From contig NMRA01001217.1 of assembly GCA_002633005.1 (NCBI GenBank), positions 2,483 to 38,986 of the forward strand: a stretch of 36,504 nucleotides of DNA, read 5' to 3'. This document shows positions 9,386-21,300 of this stretch, piece by piece. The notes under the pieces are model-generated. The model was not told where the DNA came from. It did not search any database and saw only the letters and a list, made by a program, of their open reading frames with translations. The translations under genes and the position numbers were made by a program. Position 1 is the stretch's first letter, and every line of letters starts with the position of its first letter. Source of the stretch: Phoronis australis (lineage: Eukaryota; Phoronida; Phoronidae).

Positions 9386-12300
9386 CTGAATGGGCAAAAA
9401 AATCATTTACTTCGCAATCCAACTTAGATTAGGTAAGATTATCTCCCTATGCCACCACAGGCAGAATTTACAAATCAAAAATATGACATTATCTTTAAGT
9501 TTTGGAAATCAAAAGCAATGCTAAGCAACTATTTGTACTTTTAATAACTACCCTTTCTCATACATTGTGACTTTGCCGAACTACTTTTGAGTGGACTCAC
9601 AAAATGTTGATTTCCCATGCATGCTGTTTGGCAGTTCTAAGCATGTCGTATTGTGGACGAGACGGTCTCTCTACCAGACAATCTCGTCACCTAGTGACTG
9701 AAAAAAGTGACTTGTGGAAATAGAATTAACATCCAGTCTTTGCATCCATGCCTTACACCAGTACACAAGACGCAGACTGCTCAATGTTGTTCTATTAAGA
9801 CAGCTATGCGTCATTTGAAGTTCCAGACTAATTCAATTAAATGACAGCACAACCACAAACTTGTGCAATGTTCAACGTTTTAACATCAAAAGTCAGAGGA
9901 TTGGCCAAATTAGACATTGTATGTATTGCAAGGGATGACTGCCTTGGAAACGTTGAGACTTAAATTCCTACATTAAAATTGCTCAGCCCTCACTTGCTCA
10001 TAGAAGTATTTGAAACACTATAACAAGACCAAACTTGTTAATCTCCTTTCAATTAACTAACTGCTGTAAAATATAACATCTGCTCTGTCTGTGTTTGCTC
10101 TCAATTGTTAATTACAATATAATTATTACTCATGGAAGATGAAAATGGTAGGATTCCTTGCAAATTACGTATTAAAGCTTTCATGTTGTAAGTACTATTG
10201 CAAGCTAGAGCGTGCACTCAATTGTGGTTGACAAACGTACGTAGGAAAACTGGCCATGCCCACTTCTTTGCAGGGAAAATACATTTTGGATAATGCATGG
10301 AAAATAAAAACACGATATGATTGTGAACCAATTGCTGTATAGAGTACGCACAAGGCTATACTGCCCGAGCCTCCAGCCACAACACTGGAGTAATCTGTGC
10401 GAGGTGAGGATTACCTATATGACGAGACAGTGGTCTGGTTTGCCGGGTCGCTCGCTGCTCCGACGACTATGTAAGAACTCTCAGGAGAGGCCAGGTCCCA
10501 GTATCTGATCCTCATATCAGAGCCTGCCGTGAGCACAAATGGAGAACTGTCCACCAATCCCATGTACAGCCCATTTATGGAATGATTGGACGCCTACAAA
10601 GAATGTGAACAAATTACAAAACACACTTTCAAAAAATTAATGCTCTGCTCAACAGAAAAGTCTCTTGTTGCTAATTGTAGGAAACGACAGATTTCATAGC
10701 TTGAGAACCATATATGCATTCTTTAAAAAATCTGAGGATTTGAGGTTTTTTCTTTGCATGGTATAACACATCACAACCACTTCCTTGCAAAGAACAAAAC
10801 AGACTTCTTAAACTGATCTCACATTTATATTTTGGCCCGTTTCACGGCACCTAGCACTTCGTCCATAGATGAGTACAAGAACTTCAAGTGAGATCATAAA
10901 TTCTCGATACCGCAAACACCGTGTAATCTAAGTAGCTCCTTTTGAGCGCAACAGAGCAATTACTACATTAGTCATGACTTCACAAGAACAAACGACTGGC
11001 TGAAATAAATTGCTGCAATAGCCAAAGTTGTCATGTTTTTCAGACAACTTTATTGTCAAAAAATTTCACTGCGTGTTTGTTGGTGACAGTCGTGCAGTAT
11101 AGTTTTCAAATAATCAAGCAAAACAGTCTTCCTGTTAACTCTTATCAAAAAAGTTGCTAAAATAAAATTTTAGTTTTCCACCATGTGTTCTAATTTGAAG
11201 AAACTTTTATTACCATTATTGGACTTGACTTTTGACAAGTATTTTCAATCCAGACACACCCACCCTAGGCATTTCCATTGAGTTTTATTAACTCTTTGAA
11301 GCTTGGTAGCTAACTAGTGCGGAATTCGAGATGCGAGAGAAAACTATGAACTATGATATCTTCATTTGGAAAATGTCATCATCTTGTGTTGACACTTAAA
11401 TCAAAATATTTTTGTAATGACCCATTCCATCATGATACTTTGTCATCAATTCATCTTCAGTGTTACGAATTAGAAAACAATTTCAAAGACTTTTTTATCA
11501 GATGTGTTTGGGGGCTGTTTCTCGAAAAATCTTGACTAAACATCTGTGTATGAATAGCTTAGCAAGTTTCACAAAATCAGGCAAGGGCTAAAAATCAGAA
11601 AATCTGTCTACAACTCAAAGCAAACTAAAATAAAAAGCCAAAAGACAAAAAATCAACTTTCTGTTACAGATTCTTCGAAAAACAGACCATTGGTATACTC
11701 AACTCCCAGGCAGCTGGTTAGTAGAGACGACTTGAGAACAGAACATCCACGAGGTGCGCTCGCCCTGAAATGTAACTGCAGAATCCAAAATGGCGTCTGA
11801 AAAACAGTTTACTCACCTCCTTAGTGGAAAATACGGGCGCACAACTGGCCCAAAGGGTCTTCTCTCTGTGTGATGTCTCTATGTCCCACATCGACACCTC
11901 ATTGTTTCCTTGTAACGAGGAGACAAACCATGAACTCTTCTCTGGATGTACAAGCAGTCGCCTCACACGAGCATCTGTCAATGAAAGTATCACACAAAGT
12001 TAATACAACACCTTACGAAGGACCTTATGGACAACTTTGTGTCTTTAGCCAAACACCGCCTGTAGAAGTATAAATTTTCTTACAGTAGAAAGACTACAGA
12101 ATATGATTTTTCACTTTTATCAAGCTGCCAAGTTGGGTAATGTGATCTTGACTTTTTAGTAAATTTTATAAAAAAAGTGTTCATTGATACAAAAACAATG
12201 GTATTAAAACAGGATCAAATTTCCTTTAATATAAATGTTCAAGATGAAAAATCAAAAACAGCGTTACAGTTCTCTGAATTATGATTTCATTTGATTTTGT

Positions 12301-15300
12301 GCATTCTTTTGAGTTTTTCAAGATAATCATAAAATCACATACTTTGACAGCACTCCCGGTAACGTGGAACATTTTAAAAACAATTCCTAACTGTACACTG
12401 CTAAAGCGTAGTACCTGAAAGTTTCATATAAATGCAATCTTTCCTTTCTGAGATACATTTTGAAGTTGGCTAAATTTGGATATATTTTTAAAGTCCTCCA
12501 TAACCTTAAACAATTCAGACAGAATATGGATTCATAAACCCATCAGTAGCAAATATTACAGAGTCAAGAGTATTCATGTGCTACCTCCAAGATATTTCAA
12601 AACCTGGATTATAATCTTCTGATATTTGCAAAATCAAAATAAAACTAGCTAAAAATACGCTGTGTCCCAGCATAATAATAATAATGAATCTGACATGTAC
12701 AATTACAACACTCTTGCCTCAATTTAAAACTTACTCGTCGAATGATTAAAGACTCTGATTGGAAGCTGAAACCTCATGTCCCAGCATACAAACATCCCGC
12801 TGCTTGTTCCAACGCACAGCCATGACTGGTTGTGATGAACATCAAAAGAAGTGATGAGACCTGGGAAATGAAAAATGATTAAAGTAGCCAGCACGCAGTT
12901 AAGTACATATCAAATTTTGTTCACTTAAATGGTACACATTCATTATTTACCCAGAAGAACTTTTCATCAGTAACTGACTGCAAGAACATTAAGGATATAG
13001 GCTAATCTTCATGACATTTTGCACCCTGTCAACAGACTTGTACAAGAACTTCTGTCGCCAAGAGGCCTGTTTATAAGGAAAGCTTAGGTACTACGGTGTG
13101 GAGCAATTATTGCATTAGCAATTTAACTCCATTGCAATAAAACTCTCTAGGTTAAATAACTTGACACTGTATCATGGCCTAAAACTGGTGAAGTTTCAAA
13201 CTGTTTGGTTTTTGAAGTAGAATAAGCCATAAAAAGTTAAAATTACGGCCATGTACAGTTTCAACTTCAGGCGAAAACATTTCCTAAGATCAGATAACCT
13301 ATTCTATTGTGAAGCATTCCTGCAATCTTTTGCTAGAATTCACAAGTGTCATAAACCAATTTATATGTACGTTTACATCCTTGGTTAACAGAGCAGAAAT
13401 GATGACATTGTATACACTAATATTATTTTGTAGTATTTCTTTGAAAATAATTTTTCATGGCAAACAGTTGGAAAAGTAACCGGTTTTAGTTCACAATAGT
13501 TTAATTTATTTCAGCCAGCATTAGACTGCAATGACCTCATCGCTAAAGTGGTAATTGCCCTGACATCCACACAAAAGAAGCCACACCACTGTTCCTGACA
13601 TCGAAGGATTATGTCTACGGTGATTTGTGTACAAATCTATTACCGAAGTACACACAGTCACGGTACGGACCAAGTTTCTAATGGTTAAAATCATTTTTAC
13701 CCAAATGCAACAAAAAGTGGCCAGAATAGTTTTGGTTCTTGATGAAAGTAGTACATTTGGTTAAAGTTACTCTTTGAACCAACTGGCCTGTGTCAGTCAT
13801 GATGCCAGACAAAAGACTGCAGGATTGCTTAACAATGAACGACATTTGATATCTGGATTAAGCCTCTACAGTTGAAACCAAATAGATGATTTTATAATCA
13901 TGGTGTACATTAGACAATAATCATCAGATTGCTTGCAAAATTCGTTGCACATTATTTTTACACCACTCTTTTCATCCAAACTTATTGTAAGCAGAGCATG
14001 TTTATGAGACTTGATACAGTTAGACTGGCTACCTGTCAAAAACATCAATCAAGAGTGCAAAAAATTTCAAACGGAAGCTGAAATCACAATTAACCTTCAA
14101 AACATGTCACCAAGAATCATACCATGCCTAGGGTCGTTCTTGAGGGTCCAGACATCCTTGGAGGACCGAAGATCCCAGCCTATTATCTCGCCATTGCCTG
14201 TGGCGTATGTAACCACCGACTGAGCACCCGTGTCAAAATAGGTCATGTCCACGATGTGACCATGATTAGCTACGTCAATGTTGTTGTCATGTGACAGCTT
14301 TAACTGCTTGCTATTGGTCGTCGTATCTTCATCAATCCTGACCACGTGGATTGTCCCATTGTCTGATGCTGAGGCAAACGACTGCGATCCTTCACAGAAG
14401 GTCAGCGTTTTGATCTGGCCACCTGTCAATCAATACGCCATTAAAACATTTCATAACTACAAAATGTTCGGTGCAAAAGTAGATAAATAAATAAGATGTC
14501 TATGAACAGTTATAAGAAATTTAAATTCAATTCTTTACAAAAATTAAACTATTAGATAAGTACCTTGTTTGTTGTATGTGAACTTTGACCTATTTGTAAT
14601 GCTCTTTCCATCCATCCTTTGCCCCTCCCACAATTTCACATTGCCATCACTTGAACACGTGGCGAAATATGTGTGATCATGACTGACAACAATTCTGAAA
14701 GAACGAAAATCTGTTCTTAGATCTTAAGTTCTTAGTTATTAAAGAATAGTGGGGCACTCGAAATTTCCTCGAATATTATTTATTAAATACATGTGAAAAC
14801 CACGAAGCAAAATTTTCTCATCGTTGACTTTTGCCGATACATTGGACAATTGCAAGTTTCTGCAGGTTTATGGCAAAAAAACTAAAAAATTACCACTGCA
14901 TTATCAGGTTGAGAATTTACTGTTTCAGGACCAGAAGCAGAGTAACAGCTGGTAGTAATTATTTGAAAACAGGATCTTCCTCAGTATGTTGTTGCCATAA
15001 TGAGATTACAAGCAATCGAGAGCTCCCGTTGGAAGTTTCTGCGGGTTTATGCAAAAAAAAAATAAAAAATTACTACTGCGTTATCAGGTTGAGAATTTAC
15101 TGTTTCAGGACCAGAAGTAGAGTAACAGCTGTAGCAATTATTTGAAAACAGGATCTTGCTCAGTATGTTGTTGCCGTAATGAGATTACAAGCAATCGAGA
15201 GCTCCACCTGTTGATGGCGGCACGGTGCTCATGTAAGTGTGCCACCAGCAGTCCCTTGGGCCTCCAGCTGAGCGGGGGAGGTTTGTCATCAAAGATGGCC

Positions 15301-18300
15301 GCCTCCATCAAGTCTTTGGTGACGCAGTCCTTGGCGTACTGATCTCTCTTGCTGTGCACGAGTTGGCGCAGCTCCAACTTACACAGAGAGCATTTGTCTG
15401 CAGGAGGGACACACTGGGGTTATATTCATATTTACAATCATCACGTATGGTTCAATGCACTGCACACTCTGGTAGTTCAAGTGCTGAATAAGCGGTAAAC
15501 ACCTAAAATGCCCACTACCTGATTCACCTACACAAAGATACTATGTACCTGTCTTGTAAAATCTAATAAATGACTAGCATGCTGGAAACCATGGGCCCGT
15601 TCCAAGAAAACTGACTAAGTTGAGACAAATCATAAACTTATAAATCAATTTTAAGATAAAACTTAATAAGTTGTAAAAAGTCTATTCCAAGGATGTGATC
15701 TGAAGTTTGATTTAGGCCTTTGGCTTAATTTATGCCTCAAGTTTGACTTACTTACTGGATGTGGATGAGTTTGGGCCCACATTCCAGGATTTCTCAAACA
15801 CACCATAATAAAGTGTGAAATAACAATTGCCCAGACTACCTACATTCAATTGACTTCGGTGGAGGCGAAGCCACGTTGACCTTTCCAGAAGGCGTGCCCT
15901 CAACTGCACTCTTGACCTGTGACATGCTCACAGCCATCGTATCAACACTGTTGTGACGCTGGACAGTGGTCACTGAGGGTACATTAGGAACGGACATTTG
16001 TCTGGGCAGTGTGGCCCGCGACTGACCACTGGAGTCAGTCTTGGGTTTAGGAGAGAGGGGTGCGCTGGCAGTCTGAGAGGTTTTTGATCCATCCGATGTG
16101 CCAAACATATGACGCCACTCCTCATTCTGAAAACAAACTTAGATAAATGGAGTTACTGACGGAACATAATAAAAGCTGACATTTAAGTGGAACTTCAGTG
16201 CAAAACACTCGTACAACATGATGTGATGTGAATAAAAAGTAGTGTGAAAGTTGCTTAGAAAAAATTTTGTAGCGAGAACAAACCACTATGGATCACTAAT
16301 CCATGACCAGCACAAATAGAAATTATATAATCTTCAATAATAATAATAATTATATAATCTTCAAAGTCTTTAAGACACAGTATTCCTCAAACATTTTAAC
16401 ATTAACACATCGAGTTAACTGAAGCAAGTCGTAAACTTTATAAAAAGCTCAGGTGCTGAATTTCAAGATTGGAAACATATGTGGTAGAAGCCAACCAAAA
16501 ATAACTGGGACAAGACTTTCATTTCCCAGTCATGATTGGTACGACCCGTTCTTGGGTACAACTGGCCCAGAGGAGACACCACATCAACAGTACAGTCACT
16601 TTATAGCCCGCAGCTCACCATGGCCATCTCCTGAGTCTGGCTCTTCTTTTTCGTCACCTTTTTCTGATCCACTTCCTGTTTCTTATGCTCCTCTTTATAG
16701 AGGTCAGCGTGTCGCCGGGTCAAAGGTCGTTTGAGATGCAAGATGTTCACAGCNNNNNNNNNNNNNNNNNNNNNNNNNNNNNNNNNNNNNNNNNNNNNNN
16801 NNNNNNNNNNNNNNNNNNNNNNNNNNNNNNNNNNNNNNNNNNNNNNNNNNNNNNNNNNNNNNNNNNNNNNNNNNNNNNNNNNNNNNNNNNNNNNNNNNNN
16901 NNNNNNNNNNNNNNNNNNNNNNNNNNNNNNNNNNNNNNNNNNNNNNNNNNNNNNNNNNNNNNNNNNNNNNNNNNNNNNNNNNNNNNNNNNNNNNNNNNNN
17001 NNNNNNNNNNNNNNNNNNNNNNNNNNNNNNNNNTGATACTTTTTCGATTTTTACTGAGTAGAATGTACTAGCTACCTTTCCGATGATAGCAAAGTACTTT
17101 TTCAAAACGAGGAAAAAAATAAAACCGAAAGAAAATTGGTTCGACCCATATTGGTTTCTAGGTTCGACCGGCCTACGTAAGGAACTAAACACCAATGTTA
17201 TTTTAACATACTAAGTACGCGTAACATTCCAAAAAAATCAACAACCACTAACTACAAACTATAAAGACACTACATATGCAAACGAATCACGATATATTAC
17301 TAATAAAACAAAATAATGAAGACTTTTCGAGCAAGCCATTGCACATTCAGTTACAAGGAAAAAATGGCGGCATTCAGGACAAGTTCTTGAACTGATGAGC
17401 CGGAAATGTAGCGGAAATCACCGATGACAACCGGTAATCATACGCTAAGAGAGAAGGGTCAAATACTGTTAAAAAATCGCTTTCGGCAAGAAAGGCGAAA
17501 AGAATATAAAGAAAGGGTGTCGAAAATAAGAATTTATGTAGTAAGTATTTTCGGATACTGGAACCACATGGGCAGTTTGAGAGAAGGACTTTAAGGATAT
17601 AGGCTATTGGCCGCTTCATGACATTTTGCACTCTGTCAACAGACGTGTACAAGAACTTCTGTCGTCAAGAGGCCTGTTTATAAGAAAATCTTATCTAGGG
17701 TACTACAGTGTGGAGCAATTATTGCATTGGCAATAACTCCATTGCAATAAAACTCTCTAGGTTAAATAACTTGACACTGTATCATGGCCTAAAACTGGTG
17801 AAGTTTCACACTGTTTGGTTTTTGAAGTTGAAAAAGCCATAAAAAGTTAAAATTATGGCCATGTACAGTTTCAACTTCAGGTGAAAACATTTCCGAAGAT
17901 CAGATAACCTATTCTACTGTGAAGCATTCCTGCAATCTTTTGCTAGAATTCACAAGTGTCATAAACCAATTTATATGTACGTTTACATCCTTGGTTAACA
18001 GAGCAGAAATGATGACATTGTATAAACTAATATTATTTTGTAGTATTTCTTTGAAAATAATTTTTCATGGCAAACAGTTGGAAAAGTAACCGGTTTTAGT
18101 TCACAATAGCTTAATTTATTTCAGCCAGCATTAGACTGCAATGACCTCATTGCTAAAGTGGTAATTGCCCTGACATCCACACAAAAGAAGCCACACAACT
18201 GTTCCTGACATCGAAGGATTATGTCTACCGTGATTTGTGTACAAATCTATTACCGAAGTACACACAGTCGCGGTATGGACCAAGTTTCTAATGGTTAAAA

Positions 18301-21300
18301 TCATTTTTACCCAAATGCAACAAAAAGTGGCCAAAATAGTTTTGGTTCTTGATGAAGGTAGTACATTTGGTTTAAGTTAGTCTTTGAACCAACTGACCTG
18401 TGTGAGTCATGATGCCAGACAAAAGACCGCAGGATCACTTAACAATGAACGACATTTGATATCTGGATTAAGCCTCTACAGTTGAAACCAAATAGATGAT
18501 TTTATAATCATGGTGTACATTAGACAATAATCATCAGATTGCTTGCAAAATTCGTTGCACATTATTTTTACACCACTCTTTTTATCCAAACTTATTGTAA
18601 TCAGAGCAATGATACTTGATAGAGTTAGACTGGCTACCTGTCAAAAACGTCAATCTAGAGTGCGAAAAAGTTTCAAACGGAAGCTGAAATCGCAATTAAC
18701 CTTCAAAAGATGTCACCAAGAATCATACCGTGCCTAGGGTCGTTCTTGAGGGTCCAGACATCCTTGGAGGATCGAAGATCCCAGCCTATTATCTCGCCAT
18801 TGCCTGTGGCATATGTAACCACCGACTGGGCACCCGTGTCAAAATAGGTCATGTCCACGATGTGACCATGATTAGCTACGTCAATGTTGTTGTCATGTGA
18901 CAGCTTCAACTGCTTGCTATTGGTCGTCGTATCTTCATCAATCCTGACCACATGGATTGTCCCATTGTCTGATGCTGAGGCAAACGACTGCGATCCTTCA
19001 CAGAAGGTCAGCGTTTTGATCTGGCCACCTGTCAATAAATACGCCATTACAACATTTCATAACTAAGAACTCTCAATAAACAATGCACAAGGGATACTAC
19101 AAAATGTTCGGTGCAAATTAAAGTAGATAAATAAATAAGATGTCTATGAACAGTTATAAGAAATTTAAATTCAATGCTTTACAAAAATTAAACTATTAGA
19201 TATTAAGTACCTTGTTTGTTGTATGTGAACTTTGACCTATTTGTAATGCTCTTTCCATCCATCCTTTGCCCCTCCCACAATTTCACGTTGCCATCACTTG
19301 AGCACGTGGCGAAATAAGTGTGATCATGACTGACAACAATTCTGAAAGAACGAAATTCTGTTCTTAGATCTTAAGTTCTTAGTTATTAAAGAATAGTGGG
19401 GCACTTGAAATTTCCTCGAATATTATTCATTAAATACATGTGAAAACCAGGAAGCAAAATTTTCTCATAGTTGAGTTTTGCCGATACATTGGACAATTGC
19501 GAGTTTCTGCGGGTTTATGGCAAAAAACACTAAAAAATTACTACCGCGTTATCAGGTTGAGAATTTACTGTTTCAGGACCAGAAGTAGAGTAACAGCTTG
19601 TAGTAATTATTTGAAAACAGGATCTTCGTCAGTATGCTGTTGCCGTACTGAGATTACAAGCAATCGAGAGCTCTACTTGCAAGTTTCTGCGGGTTTATGC
19701 CAAAAAAAACCTAAAAAATTACTACCGCGTTATAAGGTTGAGAATTTACTGTTTCAAGACCAGAAGTAGAGTAACAGCTATAGTAATTATTTGAAAACAG
19801 GATCTTCCTAAGTATGTTGTTGCCGTAATAAGATTACAAGCAATCGAGAGCTCCACCTGTTGATGGCGGCACGGTGCTCATGTAAGTGTGCCACCAGCAG
19901 TCCCTTGGGCCTCCAGCTGAGCGGGGGAGGTTTGTCATCAAAGATGGCCGCCTCCATCAAGTCTTTGGTGACGCAGTCCTTGGCGTACTGATCTCTCTTG
20001 CTGTGCACGAGTTGGCGCAGCTCCAGCTTACACAGAGAGCATTTGTCTGCAGGAGGGACACACTGGGGTTATATTCATAATTACAATCACCATGTATGGT
20101 TCAATGCACTGCACACACTGGTAGTTCAAAGTGATGAATAAGCGGTAAACACCTAAAATGCCCACTACCTAATTCACCTACACAAAGATAGTATGTACCT
20201 GTCTTGTAAAATCTAATAAATGACTAGCATGCTGGAAACCATGGGCCCGTTCCAAGAAAACTGACTAAGTTGAGACAAATCATAAACTTATAAATCAATT
20301 TGAAGATAAAACTTTAATAATAAGTTGTAAAAAGTCTATTCCAAGGATGTGATCTCAAGTTTGATTTAGGCCTTTGGCTTAATTTATGCCTCAAGTTTGA
20401 CTTACTTACTGGATGTGGATGAGTTTGGGCCCACATTCCAGGATTTCTCAAACACACCATAATAAAGTGTGAAATAACAAATGCCCAGACTACCTACATT
20501 CAATTGACTTCGGTGGAGGCGATGCCACGTTGACCTTTCCAGAATGCGTGCCCTCAACTGCACTCTTGACCTGTGACATGCTCACAGCCATCGTATCAAC
20601 ACTGTTGTGACGCTGGACAGTGGCCACTGAGGGTACGTTAGGAACGGACATTTGTCTGGGCAGTGTGGCCCGCGACTGACCATTGGAGTCAGTCTTGGGT
20701 TTAGGAGAGAGGGGTGCCGTGGTAGTCTGAGAGCTTTTTGATCCATCCGATGTGCCAAACATATGACGCCACTCCTCATTCTGAAAACAAACTTCGATAA
20801 ATGGAGTTACTGACGTGACATAATAAAAGCCGACATTTAAGTGGAACTTCAGTGCAAAACACTCGTACAATGATAATGTGATGTGAATAAAAAGTAGTGT
20901 GAAAGTTGCTTAGAAAAAATTTTGTAGCGAAAACAAACCACTGTGGATCACTGAAATTATATAATAATAATAATATAATCTTCAAATTCTTTATGACACA
21001 GTATTCCTCAAACATTTTAACATTAACACATTGAGTTAACTGAAGCAAGCGTAAACTTTATACAAAGCTCAGGTGGTGAATTTCAAGATTGAAAACGTGT
21101 GGTAGAAGCCAAACCATAAATAACTGGGACAAAACTTTCATTTCCCAGTCATGATTGGTACGACCCGTTCTTGGGTACAACTGGCCCACAGGAGACACCA
21201 CATCAACAGTACAGTCACTTTAAAGCCCGCAGCTCACCATGGCCATCTCCTGAGTCTGGCTCTTCTTTTTCGTCACCTTTTTCTGATCCACTTCCTGTTT

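Larger units (their letters stand above)
9386..12734 (-). other. PIK3R4: PIK3R4 introns 9386-10414, 10594-11816, 11975-12734
   Basis: Three AT-rich introns (1,029, 1,223 and 760 bases), separated by visible exons 20 and 19 at 10,415 and 11,817. The middle one contains the candidate MITE at 11,511-11,690. Nothing else was recognised. Confidence 0.8.
12993..16753. repeat. Left copy of ~3.77-kb duplicated PIK3R4 block
   Basis: Introns and five exons here match 17,593-~21,373 at high identity, including the intronic 179-base tandem repeat and the GGGCCC-bounded element. Homology starts at the shared taaggatataggcta and runs straight into the N gap. It is best read as an allelic copy or a very recent duplicate. 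Confidence 0.92.

Noticed and set aside
16685-17195. Long frames across the N gap
   Set aside because: They are created by translating N bases and have no meaning.
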